From Pseudomonadota bacterium (GTDB taxonomy: Bacteria; Pseudomonadota; Alphaproteobacteria; Rhodospirillales; 2-02-FULL-58-16): a DNA stretch of 13,327 nucleotides. The notes beneath the pieces were generated by a model, which saw nothing but the letters and a program-made list of their open reading frames with translations, did no database searches and was not told where the DNA came from. How positions within the stretch are numbered: position 1 is the first letter of the stretch; each line of letters starts with the position of its first letter. Below, one piece after another: positions 7,089-13,243 of the stretch. A program made the translations under genes and the position numbers. The DNA is taken from NCBI GenBank assembly GCA_022567015.1, contig JADFHR010000067.1:1-13327 (forward strand), given 5' to 3'.

Positions 7089-7883
7089 CTACGTTTCGCG
7101 CCGGGCGCGGACCATCAGGTAGACGCCCGCCGCCAACATGGGCGCGGACAGCCACTGGCCCATGGTGGTCCCGCCGGACAGGAACCCGAGGTGAATGTCG
7201 GGCTGGCGGAACAGCTCGGCGATGGTCCGCGCGACGCCGTAGCCGGCCAGGAATACGCCGGTCAGCAGGCCGGCGCGCCGGCGCACGGCCTCGCGGCGCC
7301 TGAGGAAAAAGAGCACCACGAACAGCACCGCCCCTTCCATCCCCGCCTCGTAGAGCTGGCTCGGGTGGCGCGGATAGGGGCCGCCGCGGGGGAAGACCAT
7401 GGCCCAGGGCGCCTCCGATACCCGGCCGAAGAGCTCGCCGTTGATGAAGTTGGCAATCCGCCCCAGGAAAAGGCCGATGGGGGCGATGCAGGCAAGGAGG
7501 TCGGCGAAGGGCAGAAGACGAATGCCGCGCCGGTGCGCGAACAGCGCCGCCGCCGCCGCCACCCCCAGCAGGCCCCCGTGGAAGGACATGCCGCCCCGCC
7601 ACACCGCGAAAATGAGCGACGGATTGTCCAGGTAAAAGCCGGGGTTGTAAAAGAGCACGTAGCCCAGCCGTCCACCGAGCACCACTCCGAGGGTCGCCCA
7701 GACCAGGAAATCGTCCACCTCATCCCGTTCCGCCGCCACCGGCGATTGGGTGGCCAGGGCGCGCATGTACCACCAGCCGAGCAGCAACCCGCCGATGTAG
7801 GCGAGCGCATACCAGCGGATGACCAACGGTCCCAGTTGAAAGAGGACCGGGTCGATGCTGGGATAGGGGATGACGAAGGTCAT
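7089..7883 (-). CDS. lgt: Prolipoprotein diacylglyceryl transferase
   Basis: Lgt is an inner-membrane enzyme that transfers diacylglycerol from phosphatidylglycerol to the lipobox cysteine of prolipoproteins, the first step of lipoprotein maturation. The 264 residues show about seven hydrophobic segments. The motifs are RWYALAYIGG near residue 23, GGRLGYVLFYN (70-80), FHGGLLG with the essential-type His102, the Lgt signature GRIANFINGELFGR starting at residue 141 with Arg142, and HPSQLYEA. These match E. coli His103 and Arg143 almost exactly in position. It starts 28 nt after hldD and ends 8 nt before the MidA-like gene. The gene order lgt-methyltransferase-pgeF is one I associate with alphaproteobacteria. 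Confidence 0.97.
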   Translation of the reverse strand: MTFVIPYPSIDPVLFQLGPLVIRWYALAYIGGLLLGWWYMRALATQSPVAAERDEVDDFLVWATLGVVLGGRLGYVLFYNPGFYLDNPSLIFAVWRGGMSFHGGLLGVAAAAALFAHRRGIRLLPFADLLACIAPIGLFLGRIANFINGELFGRVSEAPWAMVFPRGGPYPRHPSQLYEAGMEGAVLFVVLFFLRRREAVRRRAGLLTGVFLAGYGVARTIAELFRQPDIHLGFLSGGTTMGQWLSAPMLAAGVYLMVRARRET

Positions 7884-7911
7884 GCGGGCGGCGGTTCCAT
7901 CTGGATGCGGT

Positions 7912-8898
7912 TCACCGGTACCGGTCGTCGGTGTTCAGAAACCCCTTCACGTAGGCGCCGACCCCGTCCTCGAGGGTGGTGAATGTCTGGTCGTACCCGG
8001 CGCCGCGGAGGCGGCTCATGTCGGCTTCGGTGAAGTACTGATACCTGTCGCGGATGGCCTCGGGCGTCGGGATGTATTCGATCTGGGGTTCCTTGTCCAG
8101 GGCCCGGTATACGGCGGCGGCGAGGTCGGCAAACGAGCGCGCCCCGCCGGTGCCGCAGTTGAACAGCCCTTCCTGCGTATCGTGCTCGAGAAGCCAGAGG
8201 ACGACGTCGACGCAGTCGCCGACCCAGATGAAGTCGCGCGACTGCCCGCCGTCGGCGTAGTCCGGGTGGTGGGACTTGAACAGGCGCGCCGGCAACCCGG
8301 CCTCGGCCCTGGGGTAGATCTGCGCGACGACGCTTTTCTGGTCGGCCTTGTGGTCTTCGTTGGGGCCGTACACGTTGAAGAACTTGAGCCCGGCCCATTG
8401 CGGGGGGCGGGGCTCGCCGTCGGCGACCATGCGCACGACGCGGCGGTCGAACAGGTGCTTGCTCCAGCCGTAAGGGTTGAGGGGGCGGAGGCGGGCCAGG
8501 GCGTCGGGCGCGTTGTCGTCATCGAACCCTTCAGCGCCGTCGCCATAGGTGGCGGCGGACGACGCGTACACAAAGCGCACCCGATGGCCGGCGCACCAGT
8601 TCCACAACGCCACCGACAGCCGGAAGTTGACATCGACGATACGGTCGGCGTCGGACGCGGTGGTGGCGGAGACGGCGCCCATGTGGATGACCGCCTCGAT
8701 GCCCGCGCCGTTGTCTCCGAGGAACTCGAACAATCGGTCGGGGTGGACGATGTCGGCCAGTTCACGCTTGGCGATGTTGCGCCATTTGCCGCCGCTCCCC
8801 AGCCGGTCGCAGATGGCGACCTTTCCCAGTCCCCGCTCCTCGAGCGCCGCCACGATATTGGAGCCGATGAAGCCGGCGCCGCCCGTCACCAAAAACAT
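7912..8898 (-). CDS. hldD: ADP-L-glycero-D-manno-heptose 6-epimerase
   Basis: HldD is an NADP-dependent short-chain dehydrogenase-type epimerase converting ADP-D-glycero-D-manno-heptose to the L form for LPS inner core. MFLVTGGAGFIGSNIVAAL holds the GxxGxxG nucleotide-binding loop at the N-terminus. The catalytic YxxxK is YGWSK (Tyr143, Lys147), preceded by YASSAATYGDG. FFNVYGPNE, GQSRDFIWVGD, LFNCGTG and ADMSRLRGAGYD follow the E. coli HldD pattern. The length is 328. The ATG at 8898 has CAGGAG about 10 nt upstream and a good promoter match beyond that. It heads the lgt-MidA-pgeF run. Its presence implies a heptose-containing LPS, which fits a glycosyltransferase in the same window although the two genes are about 7 kb apart. 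Confidence 0.95.
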   Translation of the reverse strand: MFLVTGGAGFIGSNIVAALEERGLGKVAICDRLGSGGKWRNIAKRELADIVHPDRLFEFLGDNGAGIEAVIHMGAVSATTASDADRIVDVNFRLSVALWNWCAGHRVRFVYASSAATYGDGAEGFDDDNAPDALARLRPLNPYGWSKHLFDRRVVRMVADGEPRPPQWAGLKFFNVYGPNEDHKADQKSVVAQIYPRAEAGLPARLFKSHHPDYADGGQSRDFIWVGDCVDVVLWLLEHDTQEGLFNCGTGGARSFADLAAAVYRALDKEPQIEYIPTPEAIRDRYQYFTEADMSRLRGAGYDQTFTTLEDGVGAYVKGFLNTDDRYR

Positions 8899-8925
8899 GG
8901 TCCGCCCCACTCCTGGAAACAGGCT

Positions 8926-8954
8926 CTTATAGGGCCGCCGGCACCGCCCGGCAA
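8926..8954 (-). promoter_or_regulatory. Predicted sigma70-type promoter for hldD
   Basis: On the minus strand TTGCCG (8954-8949, 4 of 6) is followed by a 17-nt spacer and TATAAG (8931-8926, 5 of 6). It would start near 8919, about 20 nt before the hldD ATG, leaving room for the CAGGAG ribosome site. It may drive the whole hldD-lgt-MidA-pgeF run. Confidence 0.5.
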
Positions 8955-9083
8955 CCTGCCTTCGCGGCCCGTCCTCGGCGGCGGCAATGGCCCACTCCGC
9001 CGAAGCAGCCGCTTCGCCTGCGAAGGCCTGGCCGCCGCCGCGGAGGGTGGAAGCCCGCCTGCGGTCCGCCCCTCCGGGCGCGG

Positions 9084-9112
9084 TTGCGCCGGCACCGCCC
9101 CGGCCCCATAAT
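9084..9112 (+). promoter_or_regulatory. Possible promoter for ubiK
   Basis: TTGCGC (9084-9089, 3 of 6) is followed by a 17-nt spacer and CATAAT (9107-9112, 5 of 6), 54 bp before the ubiK ATG. The -35 is weak. With the hldD promoter it makes a divergent promoter region at 8899-9166. Confidence 0.35.
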
Positions 9113-9166
9113 GGCGCTGGCGCTGGCGCCCAGCAGCGCGGCCCGGCGGGCAGGGAAGGTAAAGGC

Positions 9167-9523
9167 ATGCAGACCAGCAACCGCATTCTCGATGATCTGG
9201 CGCGGGTCGCCAACGGCGCGGTCTCCACCCTGGTCGGCATCAAGAACGAAATCGACGCCCTGGTGCGCCAGCGCATCGAACGCCTGCTCAACGACGCCGA
9301 CGTGGTCCCGCGCGAAGAGTTCGACGCCGTCAAGGCCATGGCCGCCAAGGCGCGCACCGAACAGGAAAAGCTGGAAAAACGCATCGCCGGCCTGGAGGCC
9401 AAGCTGGGCGTAAAGCCCGCCGCCCGGACCGCCAAATCCACCGCCAAATCCACCGCCAAGGCCAGGAAATCCGCCGCCACGAAAAAGAAATCCGCGGCCA
9501 GGCGCCGCCCCGGCAAACGATAA
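9167..9523 (+). CDS. ubiK: Ubiquinone biosynthesis accessory factor UbiK family
   Basis: UbiK/BMFP-family proteins are small coiled-coil proteins; in E. coli UbiK partners UbiJ and supports aerobic ubiquinone synthesis. The 118-residue protein starts MQTSNRILDDLARVANGAV, has LVRQRIERLLNDADVVPREEF in the middle, then a coiled coil (about residues 48-83, EKLEKRIAGLEAKLGV). The last 35 residues are a Lys/Ala/Ser/Arg-rich tail with a repeated TAKS unit (TAKSTAKSTAKA). That tail is basic and could bind membrane or nucleic acid. The frame is open 60 codons upstream, but the family start and GGGAAGG upstream favour 9167. The family call is good; the exact role in this organism is inferred. Confidence 0.85.
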   Translation: MQTSNRILDDLARVANGAVSTLVGIKNEIDALVRQRIERLLNDADVVPREEFDAVKAMAAKARTEQEKLEKRIAGLEAKLGVKPAARTAKSTAKSTAKARKSAATKKKSAARRRPGKR

Positions 9524-9876
9524 CGGCCCGGACCCCCGGCGCAGTTCCACGACTCACACATCCCCGGTGCGCTTTGTCCTTGTGACGGAAGGCGCCTGGC
9601 CCGAGCTCCGCCGCGCCCGCTTTCCAGGGCGACGGAGGCCCCGCATTCCTTGGGTTTCACTAAGAAAAAGCGGGCGGGGGACGCCACCCCGCCGGGTTAT
9701 CCACAGCAATTCCGCACTCGGGGCTTGCGCTCGGTCCCGGCTTTTGGCAGGCTATATCTGGTGCACCGTTCTCAAAAAATCACAACATGATGCGGTACAC
9801 ACAAGATTTTGCGGTTTTGCCCCTTGGAACCCGCTATTTTGGTGGCGCCGCGGCCGGTGCCTGAGGAGAAGCGGCC
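9524..9876. other. 353-bp non-coding stretch between ubiK and ybjN
   Basis: No gene is supported here. It contains a terminator-like hairpin (9673-9693) and a perfect DnaA-box 9-mer TTATCCACA (9697-9705). It also has AT-richer DNA at about 9750-9840, with runs such as TCAAAAAATCACAAC and AAGATTTTGCGGTTTTG. The ybjN promoter is presumably here, but I could not identify a convincing -35/-10 pair. GAGGAG just before 9877 is the ybjN ribosome site. Confidence 0.6.
9664..9693 (-). terminator. Intrinsic terminator-like hairpin, minus strand
   Basis: Read on the minus strand, GGCGGGG, a 7-nt loop and CCCCGCC form a perfect 7-bp stem (9693-9673), followed after two bases by CTTTTT. This is a good intrinsic terminator shape for a transcript coming from the right. 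No annotated minus-strand gene lies between it and proC, so either an unannotated small RNA ends here or the structure has another role. It is not oriented to terminate ubiK. Confidence 0.4.
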
Positions 9877-10380
9877 ATGAAAGCTATCGAATTTCCGGAC
9901 CCCTCCCTGGCGGCCAATCCGCTCGACATTTTCGAGGAGATCGTCCACGACAAGAACTGGGTCTTCGACCGGCGCGACGACAAGGAAATGGCCGTCCAGG
10001 CGCCCGGTCGCTGGTGCGACTACAGCCTTTTTATCGCCTGGAACCGGGATATGGGCGCCATGCACTTCACCTGCGCCTTCGACATGCGCGTGCCGGCGGA
10101 GAAGCGTGTGGCCGTGCGCGAACTCCTCGCCCTGATCAACGAAAAGCTTTGGCTTGGACATTTCGGCGTCTGGGAAGACGAAGGGCTGCCCATGTTCCGC
10201 CACGCATTGCCCCTGCGCGGCACCCAGGGTCCGAGCCAGGAGCAGTTGGAGGACCTGGTGGATACGGCGATCGCCGAGTGCGAGCGCTTTTACCCCGCCT
10301 TTCAATACGTGATCTGGGGCGGCAGGACGCCGGAGGACGCCGTATTGGCCGCCATGGTCGATACCCTCGGCGAAGCCTAG
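9877..10380 (+). CDS. YbjN-domain protein, function unknown
   Basis: This protein of 167 residues resembles the YbjN domain family, whose fold is like type III secretion chaperones; its molecular function is not established. Recognisable features are an N-terminal NPLDIFEEIVHDKNWVFDR segment and a central strand block with CDYSLFIAWNRDMGAMHFTCAF. Then come RVAVRELLALINEKLWLGHFGVW and a C-terminal helix with AIAECERFYPAFQYVIWGG. There is no signal peptide or membrane span. The ATG has GAGGAG 10 nt upstream. In many alphaproteobacteria I expect this family directly upstream of proC, as here, but the gap is unusually long and repeat-rich. The final TAG lies inside the left arm of a 10-bp inverted repeat. 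Confidence 0.8.
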   Translation: MKAIEFPDPSLAANPLDIFEEIVHDKNWVFDRRDDKEMAVQAPGRWCDYSLFIAWNRDMGAMHFTCAFDMRVPAEKRVAVRELLALINEKLWLGHFGVWEDEGLPMFRHALPLRGTQGPSQEQLEDLVDTAIAECERFYPAFQYVIWGGRTPEDAVLAAMVDTLGEA

Positions 10381-10476
10381 TGCACAGATGCAAACAGGTG
10401 ATTCACCCAACTGCCCCCCAGAGCAGCGCGACGCTTGGCTCCAGCCTGAACCATCCGTCTGAGTCGGTGCACTAGG
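10376..10476. repeat. Segment bounded by 10-bp inverted repeats
   Basis: CCTAGTGCAC (10376-10385) and GTGCACTAGG (10467-10476) are perfect reverse complements enclosing about 80 bp. The left arm includes the ybjN stop codon. A 24-codon ORF starting MQTGDSPNC lies inside (10388-10462), with no ribosome site and no recognisable product. The shape resembles a tiny MITE-like element or a long-looped RNA hairpin. No flanking target duplication is obvious. Confidence 0.4.
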
Positions 10477-10548
10477 TGTGCGAATCAGACGCTTGGTACC
10501 CGCGTTGTACCATGAAAGTCCAAGGATGCTGCCAGGTTCCACTGAACC
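10430..10548. repeat. Cluster of short direct and inverted repeats upstream of proC
   Basis: GACGCTTGG occurs at 10430-10438 and 10488-10496, each followed 11-12 nt later by ACCAT (10450-10454 and 10509-10513), an imperfect direct repeat 58-59 bp apart. CGTCTGA/TCAGACG (10456-10462 and 10485-10491), TGGTAC/GTACCA (10494-10499 and 10507-10512) and GGTTC/GAACC (10535-10539 and 10544-10548) are small inverted repeats. The region is less GC-rich than the flanking genes. No conventional promoter for proC was found. Confidence 0.4.
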
Positions 10549-10572
10549 CTTCGTCGGAATGGCACCACTAAA

Positions 10573-11388
10573 ATGAACGGATCGATCCTTCTGGCGGGTT
10601 GCGGCACCATGGGCGGCGCCCTCCTTGAGGGATGGCTCGAGCGGGGCATCCAGGCGGAAGCCGTCATCGTCGTCGAACCCAGTCGGGACATTGCCGGCGC
10701 CCTGCGCCGACGCGGCGGCCTGACCGTCGTCGGCGCGCCAGGGGACATCGGCGCCGACGTCCGGCCCGAGGTTGTCGTCTTCGCGGTCAAGCCCCAGGAA
10801 ATGGACGCCGTGGCCCCGGCGTACAAGCGCTTCGCCGGTCCCGGCACCGTGTTCCTGTCCATCGCCGCGGGCAAGACCATCGGCTACTTCGAAGACAGGC
10901 TGGGGGCGGACGCGGCCATCGTGCGCAGCATGCCGAACACCCCGGCGGCGGTGCGCCGCGGCATCACGGTGGCCTGCCCCAATGGCCTCGTCACCCCCGA
11001 TCACCAGCGGCGCTGCCACGACCTGCTGGAAGCCGTGGGCGAGGTCGCCTGGGTCGACGACGAGGCCCTGCTCGACGCGGTGACGGCGGTCTCGGGCGGC
11101 GGTCCGGCCTATGTGTTCCTGCTTGTCGAATGCCTGGCCCGCGCCGGTGCGGACGCGGGCCTGCCCGCCGACCTCGCGCTCAGGCTGGCCCGGGTCACGG
11201 TGTCCGGGGCGGGGGAGCTTCTGCGCCGCTCGACGGACCCGCCCGAGGCCCTGCGCCAGAGCGTCACCAGCCCCGGCGGCACCACCGAACAGGCCCTGAA
11301 AGTGCTCATGGCCGCGGACGGGTGGCAGCCGCTTCTCACCAGGGCCATCGCCGCCGCCACCGGGCGCTCGCGCCAACTGGCGGGCTGA
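10573..11388 (+). CDS. proC: Pyrroline-5-carboxylate reductase
   Basis: ProC reduces 1-pyrroline-5-carboxylate to proline with NAD(P)H, the last step of proline synthesis. The N-terminus ILLAGCGTMGGALLEGWL holds the Rossmann glycine motif. FAVKPQEM, IVRSMPNTPAAVRRGI, VSGGGPAYVFLLVE (from residue 173) and the C-terminal VTSPGGTTEQAL (about residues 230-241) are the family signatures. The length of 271 is normal. The ATG at 10573 fits the family start, but the upstream sequence ends in GGCACCACTAAA and has no convincing Shine-Dalgarno, so initiation may be weak or unusual. It is preceded by ybjN and a repeat-rich spacer, and converges on rpoH. Confidence 0.96.
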   Translation: MNGSILLAGCGTMGGALLEGWLERGIQAEAVIVVEPSRDIAGALRRRGGLTVVGAPGDIGADVRPEVVVFAVKPQEMDAVAPAYKRFAGPGTVFLSIAAGKTIGYFEDRLGADAAIVRSMPNTPAAVRRGITVACPNGLVTPDHQRRCHDLLEAVGEVAWVDDEALLDAVTAVSGGGPAYVFLLVECLARAGADAGLPADLALRLARVTVSGAGELLRRSTDPPEALRQSVTSPGGTTEQALKVLMAADGWQPLLTRAIAAATGRSRQLAG

Positions 11389-11397
11389 CGGCCGCGC

Positions 11398-11433
11398 CCT
11401 CCGGCGGGCACCGACGCCACAGCGGTATTTTTT
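11398..11433 (+). terminator. Possible proC terminator
   Basis: After proC, GGCG...CGCC and ACCG...CGGT pairings are followed by ATTTTTT at about 11427-11432. The stems are short (4 bp), so this is a tentative terminator supported mainly by the T-run in a GC-rich convergent gap between proC and rpoH. Confidence 0.35.
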
Positions 11434-11436
11434 GAG

Positions 11437-12300
11437 CTAAGACCGATTCCCGGCCAGGGCCGGTTGCAGGAGGTCGCGCAGTTTGGCCAGCGCCCGCGTC
11501 TCCAGTTGGCGCACCCGGTCCTTCGATACACCCAACTCGCGGCCGATGGCCTCGAAGGTCTGGCGGACTTCCTCGAAATAGCGCTTGCGGATGACCAGTT
11601 GTTCGCGCGGCGGCAACATGGCCAGCGCCTTGCCCACGATGTCGCTGACGAACCGGCGCTCGTTGGCCTCCGCCACGGCCTGCTCCGGCGTCGGCGCATC
11701 GCTGGTCAGGCAGTCCATCCAGGTACGCTGGTCGCCGTCGCCGCCCGGGCCGGCCATGGGCTGGTCCAGGGACCAGTCCCCGCCGGCCAGGCGCCGGGCC
11801 AGGGTCGCCACCTCGTTGGCGGTGGCGCCGAAGCTTTTCGCCAGCCGGGCGGTGATTTCGTCGCTCAGGCCCTCGGCGCCGCCGATGAGTTCGGCGGTCA
11901 CCTGGCGCAGGCGCAGGATCAGCGCCTTCTGGGCGTTGGTGGTGCCCATGCGCACCAGGGACCACGAGTGCATCACGTGGTCCTGAATGGCGGAGCGGAT
12001 CCACCACATGGCGTAGGTGGAAAGGCGCACCCCGCGGTCCGGGTTGAAACGCCGCACGGCGCGGATCAAACCGACCGTTCCTTCCTGGATGAGGTCGCTC
12101 ATGGGCAGGCCCGAACCCCGGTAACGGCGGGCGATCTTGATGACGAAGCGCAGGTGGCTGGCGATCAGGCGGCCGGCCGCGTCGGCGTCGCCGGCTTCGG
12201 CGCGCCGGGCGAGTTCGCGCTCCTCGTCGCGGCCCAGCACCGGCTCATCCACCGCCGCTGCCAGCAGGCCTCTCCGTTCACCTGTCGTCGCTTTCGTCAT
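11437..12300 (-). CDS. rpoH: RpoH-family (sigma-32-like) RNA polymerase sigma factor
   Basis: This alternative sigma factor directs RNA polymerase to heat-shock or stress promoters. Region 2 reads HLRFVIKIARRYRGSGLP, LIQEGTVGLIRAVRRFNP and LSTYAMWWIRSAIQ (near residue 100). SWSLVRMGTTNAQKA is typical of RpoH. Region 4 has LPPREQLVIRKRY and the helix-turn-helix FEAIGRELGVSKDRVRQLE. The RpoH box is QKALILRLR (124-132) instead of the usual QKKLFFNLR type, so regulation by FtsH/DnaK may differ. The ATG at 12300 gives 287 residues, a usual length. The Met at 12369 overlaps a TATAAT -10 and would lie upstream of the predicted start site, so it is rejected. An RpoH2-type paralogue is possible. Confidence 0.85.
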   Translation of the reverse strand: MTKATTGERRGLLAAAVDEPVLGRDEERELARRAEAGDADAAGRLIASHLRFVIKIARRYRGSGLPMSDLIQEGTVGLIRAVRRFNPDRGVRLSTYAMWWIRSAIQDHVMHSWSLVRMGTTNAQKALILRLRQVTAELIGGAEGLSDEITARLAKSFGATANEVATLARRLAGGDWSLDQPMAGPGGDGDQRTWMDCLTSDAPTPEQAVAEANERRFVSDIVGKALAMLPPREQLVIRKRYFEEVRQTFEAIGRELGVSKDRVRQLETRALAKLRDLLQPALAGNRS

Positions 12301-12367
12301 TGGCCCGGCGCCCCGGTCGCGCTCGCCGTTTTCGTACTGCGCCCTTGCCCGTTTCCTCAGGTCAGGC

Positions 12368-12402
12368 ATTATACTCGAATATTCGCAACGAGAACCGTCT
12401 CG
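12368..12402. promoter_or_regulatory. rpoH/tetR divergent promoter and palindromic operator candidate
   Basis: A perfect TATAAT (12373-12368, minus strand, toward rpoH) overlaps TATACT (12370-12375, plus strand, toward tetR). The plus-strand -10 has a weak TTGCCC -35 at a 19-nt spacing; no good -35 is seen for the minus-strand one. Immediately beside them lie the perfect palindrome CGAATATTCG (12376-12385) and the inverted repeat CGAGA-ACCG-TCTCG (12389-12402). A TetR-type protein encoded by the right-hand gene would be the natural ligand, but this is inference from placement. Confidence 0.4.
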
Positions 12403-12436
12403 ATTCGCTTCTTCGCATTTTCGGGGAGGGGGAGCC

Positions 12437-13132
12437 ATGGCACGCAAAGCCACCGATAAGCCCCGCCGGGGCGAAACCGCACCGCGGCGCCGGACATCAT
12501 CGAAAGGCGGCGCCAAGCGGCCACGGGGCGATATTCCCGGACGCGTCATTTCCGCGGCGCTCGACCTCGCCGCCGGCGAAGGCTGGCGGTCCGTCTCCAT
12601 GGCCGCGATCGCCGCCAGGGCCGGGCTCACCCTGGCCCAGGTTCATGGCGCGTTTCCGTCCAAGGCGGCCATCGTCGACGGCTTCTTCGGGCGCATCGAC
12701 GCCCAGGTCCTGGCCGGCGGGGAGGGGGACGAGGACGCCGGCGATGCGGCGCGCGACCGCCTGTTCGACGTGCTCATGCGCCGCTTCGACGCGCTCAATC
12801 CCCATAAGGCCGCGGTGGCGGCGATCATCCGGGATTCGGTCGCCGATCCGCCTGCCCTCATGGCCGGCGCGCCGCGGTTCCTGCACTCCATGGCGTGGAT
12901 GGTGGAGGCGGCCGGCCTGTCGTCGGCGGGCCTCACCGGCGCGGTGCGCACGGAAGGACTGGCGCTGGTCTACCTGAACGCGCTCAGGGTGTGGCTGGCG
13001 GACGACACCGAGGACATGGCGAAGACCATGGCCGCGTTGGACTGGGGCCTGCGCCAGGCGGAAATGCTCATGCGCCTGTGCGGCTTCGGCGCCCCCCCGG
13101 GTGCCGGCGAGGACACCCCCGCCGCCGGATGA
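12437..13132 (+). CDS. TetR-family regulator (COQ9-like C-terminal half)
   Basis: This 231-residue protein has a basic Lys/Arg-rich N-terminal tail (residues 1-31) followed by a TetR-type helix-turn-helix (about 33-80: GRVISAALDLAAGEGWRSVSM, AAIAARAGLTLAQVHGAFPSKAAIVDGFF). The ligand domain is helical; ALVYLNALRVWLADDTEDMAKTMAALD resembles the C-terminal part of COQ9/TetR-like proteins linked to ubiquinone synthesis. Its role could therefore be transcriptional, or lipid binding in ubiquinone synthesis; ubiK in the same window makes the second possibility worth noting. The ATG has GGAGGGGGAG directly upstream. It is divergent from rpoH with a palindrome-bearing gap and probably represses its own promoter. 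The target genes are unknown. Confidence 0.8.
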   Translation: MARKATDKPRRGETAPRRRTSSKGGAKRPRGDIPGRVISAALDLAAGEGWRSVSMAAIAARAGLTLAQVHGAFPSKAAIVDGFFGRIDAQVLAGGEGDEDAGDAARDRLFDVLMRRFDALNPHKAAVAAIIRDSVADPPALMAGAPRFLHSMAWMVEAAGLSSAGLTGAVRTEGLALVYLNALRVWLADDTEDMAKTMAALDWGLRQAEMLMRLCGFGAPPGAGEDTPAAG

Positions 13133-13181
13133 GGCTTTCGCGCGCGGTCAGGCGATGCCCAGCGGCGGCCGGCTGTTCTAA

Positions 13182-13226
13182 TACCAAGGGTCGATGATCG
13201 TGACCCATAGAGACGGCTTACCAAGG
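13182..13226. repeat. Direct TACCAAGG repeat, likely near the IS end
   Basis: TACCAAGG occurs at 13182-13189 and 13219-13226, 37 bp apart, with GGGTC (13188-13192) and GACCC (13202-13206) between them. The stretch follows tetR, is AT-richer than tetR, and precedes the transposase stop. IS630-family elements insert at TA, and the sequence CTAATACC at 13178-13185 offers candidate TA sites. The exact element end cannot be set because the other end lies outside the window. Confidence 0.3.
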
Positions 13227-13243
13227 CTTTCGGCTAGAGCATT

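Noticed and set aside
5548..7122. 524-codon plus-strand open frame opposite pgeF and the MidA-like gene
   Set aside because: The composition is Gly/Ala/Arg/His-rich without motifs, and the opposite strand carries conserved genes.
8987..9166. 60-codon upstream extension of ubiK
   Set aside because: The extension is Pro/Ala/Gly-rich, overlaps the predicted promoter, and the family begins at the ATG at 9167 with GGGAAGG before it.
9694..9876. Chromosomal origin
   Set aside because: Only one DnaA box was found, no cluster of boxes and no origin-associated genes (dnaA, hemE, parAB) in the window.
10530..10552. tRNA T-arm-like GGTTC...GAACC
   Set aside because: The loop is only 4 nt, and no acceptor, D or anticodon arms can be built around it.
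9772..11376. 534-codon minus-strand open frame across ybjN, the spacer and proC
   Set aside because: It is antisense to recognised genes, with low-complexity Gly/Arg/His composition and no domain; a GC shadow.
12301..12630. N-terminal extension of the sigma factor to give 397 residues
   Set aside because: It would cross the divergent promoter and the start of the TetR gene; the TATAAT -10 at 12368-12373 and family length support the start at 12300.
13140..13181. Short reading frame ending GQAMPSGGRLF before TAA, as a possible gene remnant
   Set aside because: It is only about a dozen codons, has no start or recognisable family, and could arise by chance beside the IS junction.
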